Shown here: piece after piece, positions 34,147 to 44,479 of the stretch
Layout: each line of letters begins with the position of its first letter
Numbering within the stretch: position 1 is the stretch's first letter
Assembly: GCA_033239125.1 (NCBI GenBank)
Contig: BSWB01000001.1
Span: 56,077,501 to 56,141,500 of the forward strand
Direction: 5' to 3'
Source of the DNA: Fagopyrum homotropicum
Taxonomy: Eukaryota > Streptophyta > Magnoliopsida > Caryophyllales > Polygonaceae
DNA: 64,000 nucleotides
Program-made: the position numbers and the translations under genes
The notes under the pieces: model-generated
Database searches by the model: none
What the model was told of the DNA's origin: nothing
Seen by the model: only the letters and a program-made list of their open reading frames with translations

Positions 34147-35453
34147 GCTTCCACTTCTTTTACATTGTAAGTATTTTTCTCCTTCTTATGCTTGATTTTC
34201 ACATTGGGGACAATGTGGATGTCAAGTATGGGGTGGGGGTACTTACAATACCTTATGTTTCACTTTAGCACTTTATGTACTTTCCACTACTCTTGACAAT
34301 TTGGATTGTAATAACTCTTGCACTACTTGCTTTCTATTATGACACTTGCATTTGCATGATCTTTTTCAAAACCTATGAATTTTCAAAAATTTTTAAGTGC
34401 TTCTTATATGGAAATGACCTCTATGATGAGAATTGTGTATATGGATAGCCAAAAAGATGCTTAGTTGTGTTGAGATTTTGATTATAGCATGAATGAATTT
34501 TCTTTTGTTACTTGAACACATGAATAAGTTATATGATTTAGTTGTTTTGATAAGAGAATGAAATAATAGTCGAAGCTATATTGTAAGTTCTTTTACATCA
34601 TTTAAGGATGACTAAGGCAATTCACTTCTTTTCTTTTCTCATATCTTGATCATGCTAGCTCCTCAATGAAATATGTAACCCTCCTTTTACCATCCGGGAA
34701 TTAGGATAGGTGATTGAAAAAGGCATGTTTGATGTGGGAGGGCCAAGAAAAATGTATTGAAAAAGTGCAAAATTTCATAAATTTGGGGACGTTGAACATG
34801 AGGATGAGTAACTCGGCACCATTCACATAGCCGGGTGTTTGTGTCTTCCCAAAGTCCGATTGAACGACAAGTCCTAACGGGATATGGTATGTGCATCAAG
34901 GGTTTGAGGCATCTCGAAATTGAGAAATGCCGATCTCCTAGGCTTCGGTTTTTGTGCACCGCTGTCCATACTCTCAAAAAGTAAAGTATAATGAAAGCAA
35001 AGCTTTCTAAATGCGAAGCATGTGCGGTGAAGAAAATTCTTGAAGGTGTTATGTGTTCCTCTTTCCCGGATTAGCACCACAATTGCCAAAAAGAACTCCT
35101 TCCCTTAATACGTTTCTTGAACCTCTCCTTTGATTAGAAGACCTTGAGACTTTTATGCATATGTTTAAGACTTAATGGCTTAGATTTGTTTGACTTTGAT
35201 TACCTCTACACCTTTATCATGTTCTTTATTTATGCTTTCAAGGAAGAAAAGGGAGTTTGTTCATCTTATAGTCATCATTGATACATACTTTGCCTTTTTA
35301 TGTCTTGAAACATCACTTTGAGGGTGATCCAATAAGAAGAAGCACTACCAAAAGAAAAGTTTTTGAGTTTTCATACATACATAATCCATAACATCTTATA
35401 TTCTAAATTTGAGTCTTGCTTAGGGACAAGCAAGGGGCAAGTATGGGGTATTT
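34147..35453 (+). other. Element B 3' noncoding region with two purine tracts
   Basis: No ORF is supported. The hairpin ACATTGGGGACAATGT (34201-34216) is followed by the purine-rich AAGTATGGGGTGGGGGT (34224-34240). A conserved segment (34795-34970) includes GGCATCTCGAAATTGAG with a matching AAATGCC arm. The true polypurine tract, AAGTATGGGGTATTT, abuts the 3' LTR at 35439-35453. Confidence 0.8.
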
Positions 35454-38400
35454 TGATGACATGAATTATGTACCATCATATTCATGCATATTGTAGAAGA
35501 TTGTCTCAGTTTACCTTGCATTTAGAGAGATTTTGTGTGCTTTTTATGTTCTATTCAATCAATTGTCGGAAATAGAGGTCTACACGAGATTCTTATGAAT
35601 TGTAGGTAAATGGAGCGGAATTGGAAGCAAAAATGGAGCAAGGAGCATCTAAGGATGTAAAGGAAGCTAAAGGAGTCTTAGAAGGATCACAAAGAGCTAA
35701 GGAATTGCAAAGGAGAAGCATAGAAGACGAACCGAAGGAAGAGCACTTTCTGTTGAAGAAAATCGTGCCAATATATATAAAAATCGGACGATTTTCATAC
35801 CCTGAAATCGAACGGTTTTGCACCTAAATCGACTGGGTCGATTTTCTTCACGATTCGGCCAAATGGATAGACGACACAAAGCCCAATTATTTTGGGCTAG
35901 AGGAGAGTTTTGCCAAACGGCCCATCTGCAAGAAACTATAGAAGAGAACCCTACGAACGAAGACGAGGAGGCCGCACTGGAAAATCTTTACACGTTTTGG
36001 AGAAATCAACGATTCTTGGAGAGAGATTGAAGAGTTTTTGCCGGAAAGTTGTTCGCTCAAAAGGGTGTGTGTCAAAGTCTTAATATTTATATCTAGAACT
36101 CAAAAGCAAAGCGAACCCGCAGTGTACGGATCGGCTGTAGAAAGGTAAGAATTCCAGAGTCGAACTTAGGGATTTGGTGAGAATAATTCCGATTTCAATT
36201 ATCTAGCGAAAGTATAAAAACTTTTGTGATTTAATAAAGAGAGAAATGATTCCAAGGATTCAAGTATCCGATTTAGGCTTTCGATTCAAGACACTTCTAT
36301 AGATATAGGACAGAGTTTATATTGCCAAGATTAATTGTTCAAAGGTAGGATTCGTACGGTGAAGTTCCGAACCCTATATGACTAATCTAAAGATTCTCTC
36401 TATAAGGGTTGTTGAGGCTGCAATATAGAAAGATCTAAAGATAAGAATTATGTTCAAACTAACTATCTAGAACTCCAGGATATGACTCTCCAAAGTAAAG
36501 AATAGCAAGCACAATTAAAATCTCAATAAAGGATGTTGAGTCTCTTTATTACCCAAATCTTGAAATCTTAATCTAATAAACGTAGAATCAGGTTTGAAGT
36601 GTCTTCATACATTCAATTAGAGGATAAAAAGGTTAATCAAGATTGGGATTTAGGCAAGGATTAGTTTTGGTTAAAGATTGATTCAATTAAAGTTCGTCAG
36701 AAGAATAAATCGCCCTGTTCATAAGAAAAATCGGCCGATTTTCCTCAAGAACAGCCCGATTTTCCTGTTTGTCGCAAAACTAAAATCTAAACTCTCAGGG
36801 TCCTAATGTTTGAATGAGTTCAGTCTATCATCATCTAAGCCTTAATCATCAACTATTCTCCCCAGAATCACAAGATTTTTAGCCAACCATTTTCAAAATC
36901 GAATCAAATTAATTATTGAAGAAGATATCGCAAAGAAACCAAATCTTGAACGAAAAATTCAATAACTTTCAAATCTGTAAACGAATGTCAAATCCGCTCA
37001 ATGTATCTCTCAAACAACTCAGTTTCGTGTTCACAAACCACAAACAAGGCAATGGAATAAAGAAACCTCACAATCAAAGATCAAGAATGACTTTCCGGCA
37101 AAAGCTCTTCAATCTCTCTCCAAGAATCGTTGATTTCTCCAAAACGTGTAAAGATTTTTCAATGCGACCCCCTCGTCTTTGTTCCTAGGGTTCTCTTCTA
37201 TAGTTTCTTGCAGATGGGCCGTTAGGCAAAACTCTCATCTAGCCCAAAATAATTGGGCTTTGTGTCGTCTATCCATTTGGCCGAATCGTGAAGAAAATCG
37301 ACCCAGTCGATTTTGGTGCAAAACCGTTCGATTTCAGGGTAAGAAAATCGTCCGATTTTTATATATATTGGCACGATTTTCTTCAACAGAAAGTGTTCTT
37401 CCTTCGGTTCGTCTTCTATGCTTCTCTTTTGCAATCCCTTAGCTCTTTGTGATCCTTCTAAGACTCCTTTAGCTTCCTTTACATCCTTAGATGCTCCTTG
37501 CTCCATTTTTGCTTCCAATTCCGCTCCATTTACCTGCAATTCATCAAAATCTCGTGTAGACCTCTATTTCCGACAATTGATTGAATAGAACATAAAAAGC
37601 ACACAAAATCTCTCTAAATGCAAGGTAAACTGAGACAATCTTCTACAATATGCATGAATATGATGGTACATAATTCATGTCATCAAAAGTCATTCTTGAT
37701 CTTTGATTGTGAGATTTCTTTATTCCATTGCATTGTTTGTGGTTTGTGAATACGAAATTGAGTTGTTTGAGAGATACATTGAACAGATTTGACGATTGTT
37801 TTACAGATTTGAAAGTTATTGAATTTTCCGTTCAAGATTTGGTTTATTTGCGATATCTTCTTCAATAATTAATTTGATTCGATTTTGAAAATGGTTGGCT
37901 AAAACCCTTTTGATTCTGGGGAGAATAGTTGATGATTAAGGCTTAGATGATGATAGACTGAACTCATTCAAACATTAGGACCATGAGAATTTAGATTTTA
38001 GTTTTGCGACAAACAAGAAAATCGGGCTGTTCTTGAGGAAAATCGGCCGATTTTTCTTATGAACAGGGCGATTTATTCTTCTAACGAACTTTAATTGAAC
38101 CAATCTTTAACCAAAACTAATCTTTGCCTAAACCCCCATCTTGACTTACCTTTTCACCCTCTAATTGAATGTATGAAGACACTTCAAACCTGATTCTACG
38201 TTTATTAGATAAAGATTTCAAGATTTGGGTAATAAAGAGATTCAACATCCTTTATTAAGAAATTAAATGTGCTTTCTAATCTTTACTTTGGAGAGTCATA
38301 TCCTGGAGTTTTAGATAGTTAGTTTGAATATAATTCTTATCTTTAGATCTTTCTATATTGTAGCCTCAACAACCCTTATAGAGAGAACTTATAGATTAGT

Positions 38401-38731
38401 CGTATAGGTTTCGGAACTTCATCGTACGAACCCTACCTTTGAACATTTAATCTTGGCAATATAAATTATGTCCTATACCTATAGAAGTGTCTTGAATCGA
38501 AAGCCTAAATCGGATACTTGAATCCTTGGAATCATTTCTCTCTTTATTAAATCACAAAAGCTTTTATACTTTCGCTAGATAATTGAAATCGGAATTATTC
38601 TCACCAAATCCCTGAGTTCGACTCTGGAATTCTTACCTTTCTACAGCTGATCCGTACACTGTGGGTTCGCTTTGCTTTTGAGTTCTAGATATAAATATTA
38701 AGACTTTGACGCACACCCTTTTGAGCGAACA
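35454..38731 (+). repeat. 3' LTR of element B, split by an inverted solo LTR
   Basis: The halves 35454-36049 and 37691-38731 sum to 1637 bp, the same as the 5' LTR. The split point is marked by AAAGT on both sides. The LTR is followed by AACAA, the second copy of the element's target duplication. Confidence 0.94.
36050..37685 (-). mobile_element. Solo LTR of the B/F family, inverted, target duplication AAAGT
   Basis: The 1636-bp insert reads TGTTCGCTCA...ATGTCATCA, the exact reverse orientation of the surrounding LTR. AAAGT is at 36045-36049 and 37686-37690. Family palindromes lie at 36707-36775 and 37293-37386. It is closely related to, but distinct from, both LTRs of B. It creates long inverted repeats with the two halves of the host LTR. 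Confidence 0.95.
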
Positions 38732-39302
38732 AACAATTTCAGCACTTCTGATAGCATGAATTATAGTCTATATTTTGGGGTTTGTTTGGACGTTTTATCT
38801 TCGATAATCTGCATGTTTGTATGTATATTATGTGATTATATTACCATTTCATCTACCTTTGCGGGAATCGAGGTCTACACCTAGTTTTGTTGTAATCGTA
38901 GGTAAAATGGCACGTTTTGCATCAAAAAGGAGCAAAAGGAGCTATGGAGTCATTGGAGCTACATTGAGGAACATAAGGAACCATCTAGGAAGCATAGCTA
39001 TGGATTTAAGATTCACTTTGGACCAGTTTTGAGAGATTTCACATTCAATTATGACTCACCTCGGTTGACCACAAATTCATCTCGACCGAGGTGATCCAAG
39101 GAAGTCGACTCGACCGAGGCGAATAGCTAGGACGCGGCGAGAATATTTTATTCTTGGCTGAGATCTTTTATCTTTGGAAAGTGATCTTATATTTTTGGGC
39201 TTGGCTCTTGGACGGAAGAAGATATATTAGATCTTATATTTTACCTATTTTTATGGGAAGAGATCTTTTCTAAGATATCTTATCTTTGGAGGGTTATTTT
39301 CC

Positions 39303-39386
39303 TATAAAAAGGGTTCGATTTCCACAAATCCAACATCTCGCATACAACATCTCGCATACAACATCTCGCATACAACATCTCGCTTA
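39303..39386 (+). promoter_or_regulatory. TATA box and four 14-bp repeats in LTR E1
   Basis: TATAAAAA (39303-39310) is followed by four direct copies of CAACATCTCGCATA at 39331-39386, the last one ending CTTA. Each holds CATCTCG, which is the left half of the E palindrome. The related LTR E2 lacks both the clear TATA box and the repeat. Confidence 0.65.
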
Positions 39387-41303
39387 CACCAAAAAATCCG
39401 CATTCAGTTGGGAACCACGCAGCAACCATACTCCAGTTGGCAGATTTGAAGAACCTTTTTGAATGTTGAAGGAAGATTGAAGATTTTAGCTTTTATAGCT
39501 TTTGGGAAGGTTTTCTTGTAAGATTACCTTAGATTCTTTTCCTTGTTGTCTTGCTTGTTGGATTTATATCCAAGGAACGCTTTTGTTGTGATATTTGATT
39601 CAGTTATTGAAGTCTTTTCATCAAATTCTTCTTGTTAAAATATTCACCTTCTTCCCATATATTTGATTAATACTTTTATGATGATGATGAATGTCTAATT
39701 TCCTTGTGTGATTCTAGGGTGATTGGTTGAAGGTTGTGGGAAAAACAATGATAGAATAATCTTGGATTCCACTAGGACCCTGAAAGTTCGAGTCTTTAAC
39801 CTTAACCCTAAGCATCTCGCTCAGTCGATGAACATCTCGGCCGGGGTGGAATTTGGCTGACCGAGGTGACTTATCTAATCCGAAACTGAGAGTTAAGTGT
39901 TAGAGTTTGCCAAATCCTATTCTTATTACACCTTTCCTGGTTCAATGCAAGCTTAGGATGAGACTTGATGACATGAATTATGTACCATCATATTCATGCA
40001 TATTGCAGCACATTATCTCTATTTACCTTGCATTTAGAGGGATTTTGCATACCTTTTATGTTCTATTCAATCAATTGTCGGAAATAGAGGTCTACACGAG
40101 ATTTTGATGAATTGCAGGTAAATAGAGTTGAATTGGAAGCAAAAAATGGAGCAAGAGGCATCTAAGGATGTTAAGGAAGCTAAAAGAGTCTTAGAAGGAT
40201 CACAAAGAGCTAAGGAATTGCAAAGGAGAAGCATAGAAGACGAACCAAAGGAAGAGCACTTTCTGTTGAAGAAAATCGTGCCAATATATATATAAATCGG
40301 ACGATTTTCATACCTTGAAATCGAACGGTTTTGCACCAAAATCGACTGGGTCGATTTTCTTCACGATTCGGCCAAATGAAAAGACGACATAAAGCCCAAT
40401 TAATTTGGGCTAGATGAGAGTTTTGCCAAACGGCCCATCTGCAAGAAACTATAGAAGAGAACCCTACGAACGAAGACGAGGAGGTCGCATCAGATAATCT
40501 TTACACGTTTTGGAGAAATCAACGATTCTTGGAGAGAGATTGAAGAGCTTTTGCCGGAAAGTCATTCTTGATCTTTGATTGTGAGATTTCTTTATTCCAT
40601 TGCATTGTTTGTGGTTTGTGAACACGAAATTGAGTTGTTTGAGAGATACATTGAACAGATTTGACGATTGTTTTACAGATTTGAAAGTTATAGAATTTTT
40701 CGTTCAAGATTTGGTTTCTTTGCGATATCTTCTTCAATAATTAATTTGATTCGATTTTGAAAATGATTGGCTAAAAACCTTGTGATTCTGGGGAGAATAG
40801 TTGATGATTAAGGCTTAGATGATGATAGACTGAACTCATTCAAACATTAGGACCCTGAGAATTTAGATTTTAGTTTTGCGACAAACAGGAAAATCGGACT
40901 GTTCTTGAGAAAAATCGGCCGATTTTTCGTATGAACAACACGATTTATTCTTCTGACGAACTTTAATTGAATTAATCTTTAATCAAAACTAATCCTTGCC
41001 TAAACCCCAATCTTGATTAACCTTCCTACCCTCTAATTGAATGTATGAATGCACTTCAAACCTGTTTCTACATTTAATAGATTAAGATTGCAAGATTTGG
41101 GTAATAAAGAGACTCAACATCCTTTATTAAGATTCTAAGTGTGCTTTCTATTCTTACTTTGGAGAGTCATATCCTGGAGTTTTAGATAGTTAGTTTGAAC
41201 ATAATTCTTGTCTTTAGATCTTTCTATATTGCAGCCTCAACAACCCTTATAGAGAGAACCTATAGATTAGTCATATAGGTTTCGGAACTTCATCGTACGA
41301 ATC

Positions 41304-42125
41304 TGATGCGCTCTTCGTCCGTTGAACGCAAGGATCCGCCGGTGTTGTTCCTCCGTCGATTTCTTTTGTGTATTTTCGATTTATATGGATATGCCAAGCA
41401 AGGAATCGTCCAGCCTCACACCTTGGATCTCCTTGGCTCGAGTTCTTCTTTCCTCGGAATCTCACTTCGGAAATTAGACCTCCTTTGTCCTCCTAGCCTC
41501 GCACCGTAAGGACACCACTCAGCCTCTCACCTTGTGGGTTTCGAAACCTTGGCCTCTCACCTTAGTCTCTAGGTTTGTTTTGCTTTAAAGTGAAAACACA
41601 ACTTCGATTGAACTCAACTTTATAATCTGCCTAAAAACGTGGGTAGGAGATGGCCTTATATGGCTGAAAAATTCAGCACCAACTCCCCACAATAATAACT
41701 TACAAGTAGTTCAAAAGTTGGATACTAAATGAAGGAAATCCTAGGGTCTTTCAACCAACAACTTCAAGCAATAAATGGCCTAAAAACCATTAATATGGCC
41801 GACCACCTTAGAGCTCCAAGGTTACAAAAACGTGGCTGAAATAAACCCAACTAAAGTGGTTTAAAACCATGAAATAAAGTCAAACATGACCACATAAAAT
41901 AAAACAAAAGGTTACATCTAGGTTTAAAGTGATCCGGCATCCTCAATCGCCTCAAGTATGTTCACCAAGTGATAGTCATGGACGTCCTTAAAGGTCGGAG
42001 CTCTGAAAGGGTGGTAGGTCAAGGTGGTTTGGCCTAGCATGCGTGCTCTAGCTCGAGTGAGAGGTGGTGTTGATCTTGGTGCGGTCACATCAGTTTCGTT
42101 GCTTAAGTCCGGCGGGCTCACATCA
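41304..42125 (-). repeat. 3' LTR of G, containing the end of pol
   Basis: Read on the minus strand it runs TGATGTGAGC...GCGCATCA. The pol frame continues about 200 bases into it before the stop at 41924-41926. A possible TATA box (ATATAA on the minus strand) is near 41656-41661. I could not find a difference from the 5' LTR by eye. Confidence 0.93.
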
Positions 42126-44479
42126 TCCCCTCCTCCTTGGAAAGGATTCGACCCCGAATCCGCCAACTCGTTCTCCGCATCCTCGACCTCATCACCTACA
42201 TAAAATGGAGATAAATCAGCAACATTAAACACATTATGGACACCATACTTAGTAGGAAGTTCAATGCGATATGCGTTATCGTTAATCTTCTCAAGGACCC
42301 GGAAAGGACCATCCGCTCTTGGGTTGAGCTTAGATTGCCGAATAGAAGGGAAGCTATCCTTCCTCAAATGGACCCACACGAGGTCTCCTTCCATGAAAAG
42401 CATCTCCCGGCGCCCCTTGTTGGCTTGCTGGACATATTGCTCGGTACGTTTTTCTAATTGGATTCGGACCCGCTCATGCAAACCCTTCACAAACTCAGCT
42501 CTAGATTGCCCTTCCATATCAACGGGTTGCGGAGCCGGTTGAGGAGTCAAATCCAGCGGAGTAAGAGGATTCTTGCCATAAACAATTTCAAAAGGGGACT
42601 TCTTGGTCGCCGAATGAATAGCCCGGTTATATGCAAACTCCACCAAGGGCAAACAATCCTCCCACCTGCACAAGTTAGTATCCATCATAGTACGAAGCAA
42701 AGTGCCAAGAGTCCGGTTTACTACCTCAGTTTGTCCATCCGTTTGGGGATGACAAGAAGTCGAAAAGCACAACTTCGTCCCCATCTTAGCCCAAAGTGTC
42801 TTCCAAAAATAGCTAAGGAACTTAGAGTCTCGGTCCGACACAATTGACCTAGGTATCCCATGCAGCTTAACAATATGCTCAAAGAAAAGGTTAGCCACAT
42901 TTGACGCATCATCAGATTTACTACAAGCAATAAAATGCGCCATCTTAGAAAACCTATCAACAACCACAAAAATGGAATCATGTCCTCTCCTAGAACGAGG
43001 TAATCCTAGGACAAAATCCATGGAAATGTCTTCCCAAGGAGAGCTAGCAATAGGCAAGGGTAAGTATAATCCATGAGGGTTAGTCTTTGACTTAGCCTTG
43101 CGACAAGGTACACAACTAGCACAACATCTTTCAACATCACTTCTCATCTTAGGCCAATAAAAGTGTTCTCTCAATATGCCTAAAGTCTTCGTAACCCCAA
43201 AATGACCCATCAATCCCCCTCCATGGGCCTCTAAATCAATCAAAGCTCTCAAAGAACAAGTAGGCAAACATAACCTAGAAGCTCTAAACAAATATCCATC
43301 ATGAATGTAATAACTACTAGCATGAGAGTCACTACTAGATCGCAAACAAAGAGCAAAAATGTCCCGGAAGTCCACATCAAGAGCATATAAGTCACGAATC
43401 AGTCCAAAACCCAAAACGCATGCATCTAAGGAAGATAGAAGTGTGTACCTACGAGATAACGCATCAGCTACGATATTGTCCTTTCCCTTCTTGTAGCGCA
43501 CCACATATGGAAAAGCCTCAATGAACTCCACCCATCGTGCATGGCGTTTGTTCAACTTGGCTTGTCCTCTCAAATACTTCAACGACTCGTGATCAGAATG
43601 TATAACAAATTCACGAGGTAGAAGATAGTGCTCCCAAACCTGGAGGACCCGAACCAATGCATATAACTCCTTGTCGTATGTAGGGTAGTTCAAGGCGGCT
43701 CCTCCCAGTTTCTCGCTAAAGTATGCCACGGGGCGTCCCTCCTGCATCAAAACTCCTCCAATCCCGATTCCCGAAGCATCACACTCTATCTCGAAAGTTT
43801 TCGAGAAGTCCGGAAGCACAAGAACGGGGGCATGGGTCAGCCGCTCTCTAAGTATTATAAAGGACTCCTCTTGAGCGGATCCCCACTCAAATTGCACGCC
43901 TTTCTTGGTCAACTCGGTAAGGGGGGCGGCAATGGTGCTAAAGTCTCGAACGAACCTCCTATAGAACCCGGCAAGTCCAAGGAAACTCCGTATGTGAGGG
44001 ACCGTTGTCGGACGTGGCCATTCTGATATTGCCTTGATCTTCTCTTCGTCCACTCGCAAGCCTTCCTTTCCTACCACAAAACCCAAAAAAACCACAGATT
44101 CCGAGCAAAAATGGCATTTCTTAAAGTTTACAAACAAATGTTGTTCTTTAAGCACAAGAAATACACTTCTCAAATGTTCAACATGCTCATCCAACGTCCG
44201 ACTATAAACTAAGATGTCATCAAAATACACCACAACAAATTTACCTAAGAAATCACGTAGGACATGGTTCATTAGGCGCATAAACGTACTAGGTGCATTT
44301 GTTAATCCAAAAGGCATTACAAGCCACTCATATAATCCATACTTAGTTTTGAAAGCAGTTTTCCATTCATCACCCTTATGCATCCTAATCTGATGATATC
44401 CACTTCGAAGGTCTATTTTAGAGAAAAGAGTAGCACCGTAAAGTTCATCTAACATATCATCAAGACGAGGAATAGGATG
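41924..44479 (-). pseudogene. pol: G pol: RT core, RNase H, integrase (downstream of a stop)
   Basis: It is open for 851 codons after the stop at 44480-44482 and in the same frame as the upstream part. RT: KIDLRSGYHQIRM, MPFGLTNAPSTFM and catalytic YFDD. RNase H: ECDASGIGIGG, DKELYALV, HSDHESLKYL and ADALSRR. Integrase: HHCC zinc finger (H-x3-H ... C-x2-C before RKAKSK), catalytic MDFVLGLP, SDRDSKF and an E in the NRTLG helix, then DGPFRVLEKI (GPY/F-type module) and DLSPF. The tail past NPFQGGGDD lies within the LTR and is basic, then hydrophobic-mixed. No typical chromodomain with its aromatic cage is obvious, as in CRM elements. All catalytic motifs are present. Confidence 0.88.
42126..42139 (-). 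other. G polypurine tract
   Basis: On the minus strand the sequence AAGGAGGAGGGGA lies directly before the 3' LTR, as expected for the plus-strand primer. Confidence 0.85.

Larger units (their letters stand above)
24092..38731 (+). mobile_element. Element B, complete Athila-like retrotransposon, target duplication AACAA
   Basis: AACAA flanks it at 24087-24091 and 38732-38736. Order: 5' LTR, tRNA-Asp primer site, gag-protease, RT-RNase H-integrase, env-position ORF, 3' noncoding with polypurine tracts, 3' LTR. A solo LTR lies in the 3' LTR; without it the element is about 13.0 kb. The two LTRs are both 1637 bp and differ by roughly 15-20 positions by eye, about 1 percent. Stops and one frameshift in pol make it unable to encode its own enzymes. 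Confidence 0.95.

Noticed and set aside
39331..39386. CRISPR-like repeat array
   Set aside because: The four 14-bp units are contiguous with no spacers, and the context is a plant LTR.
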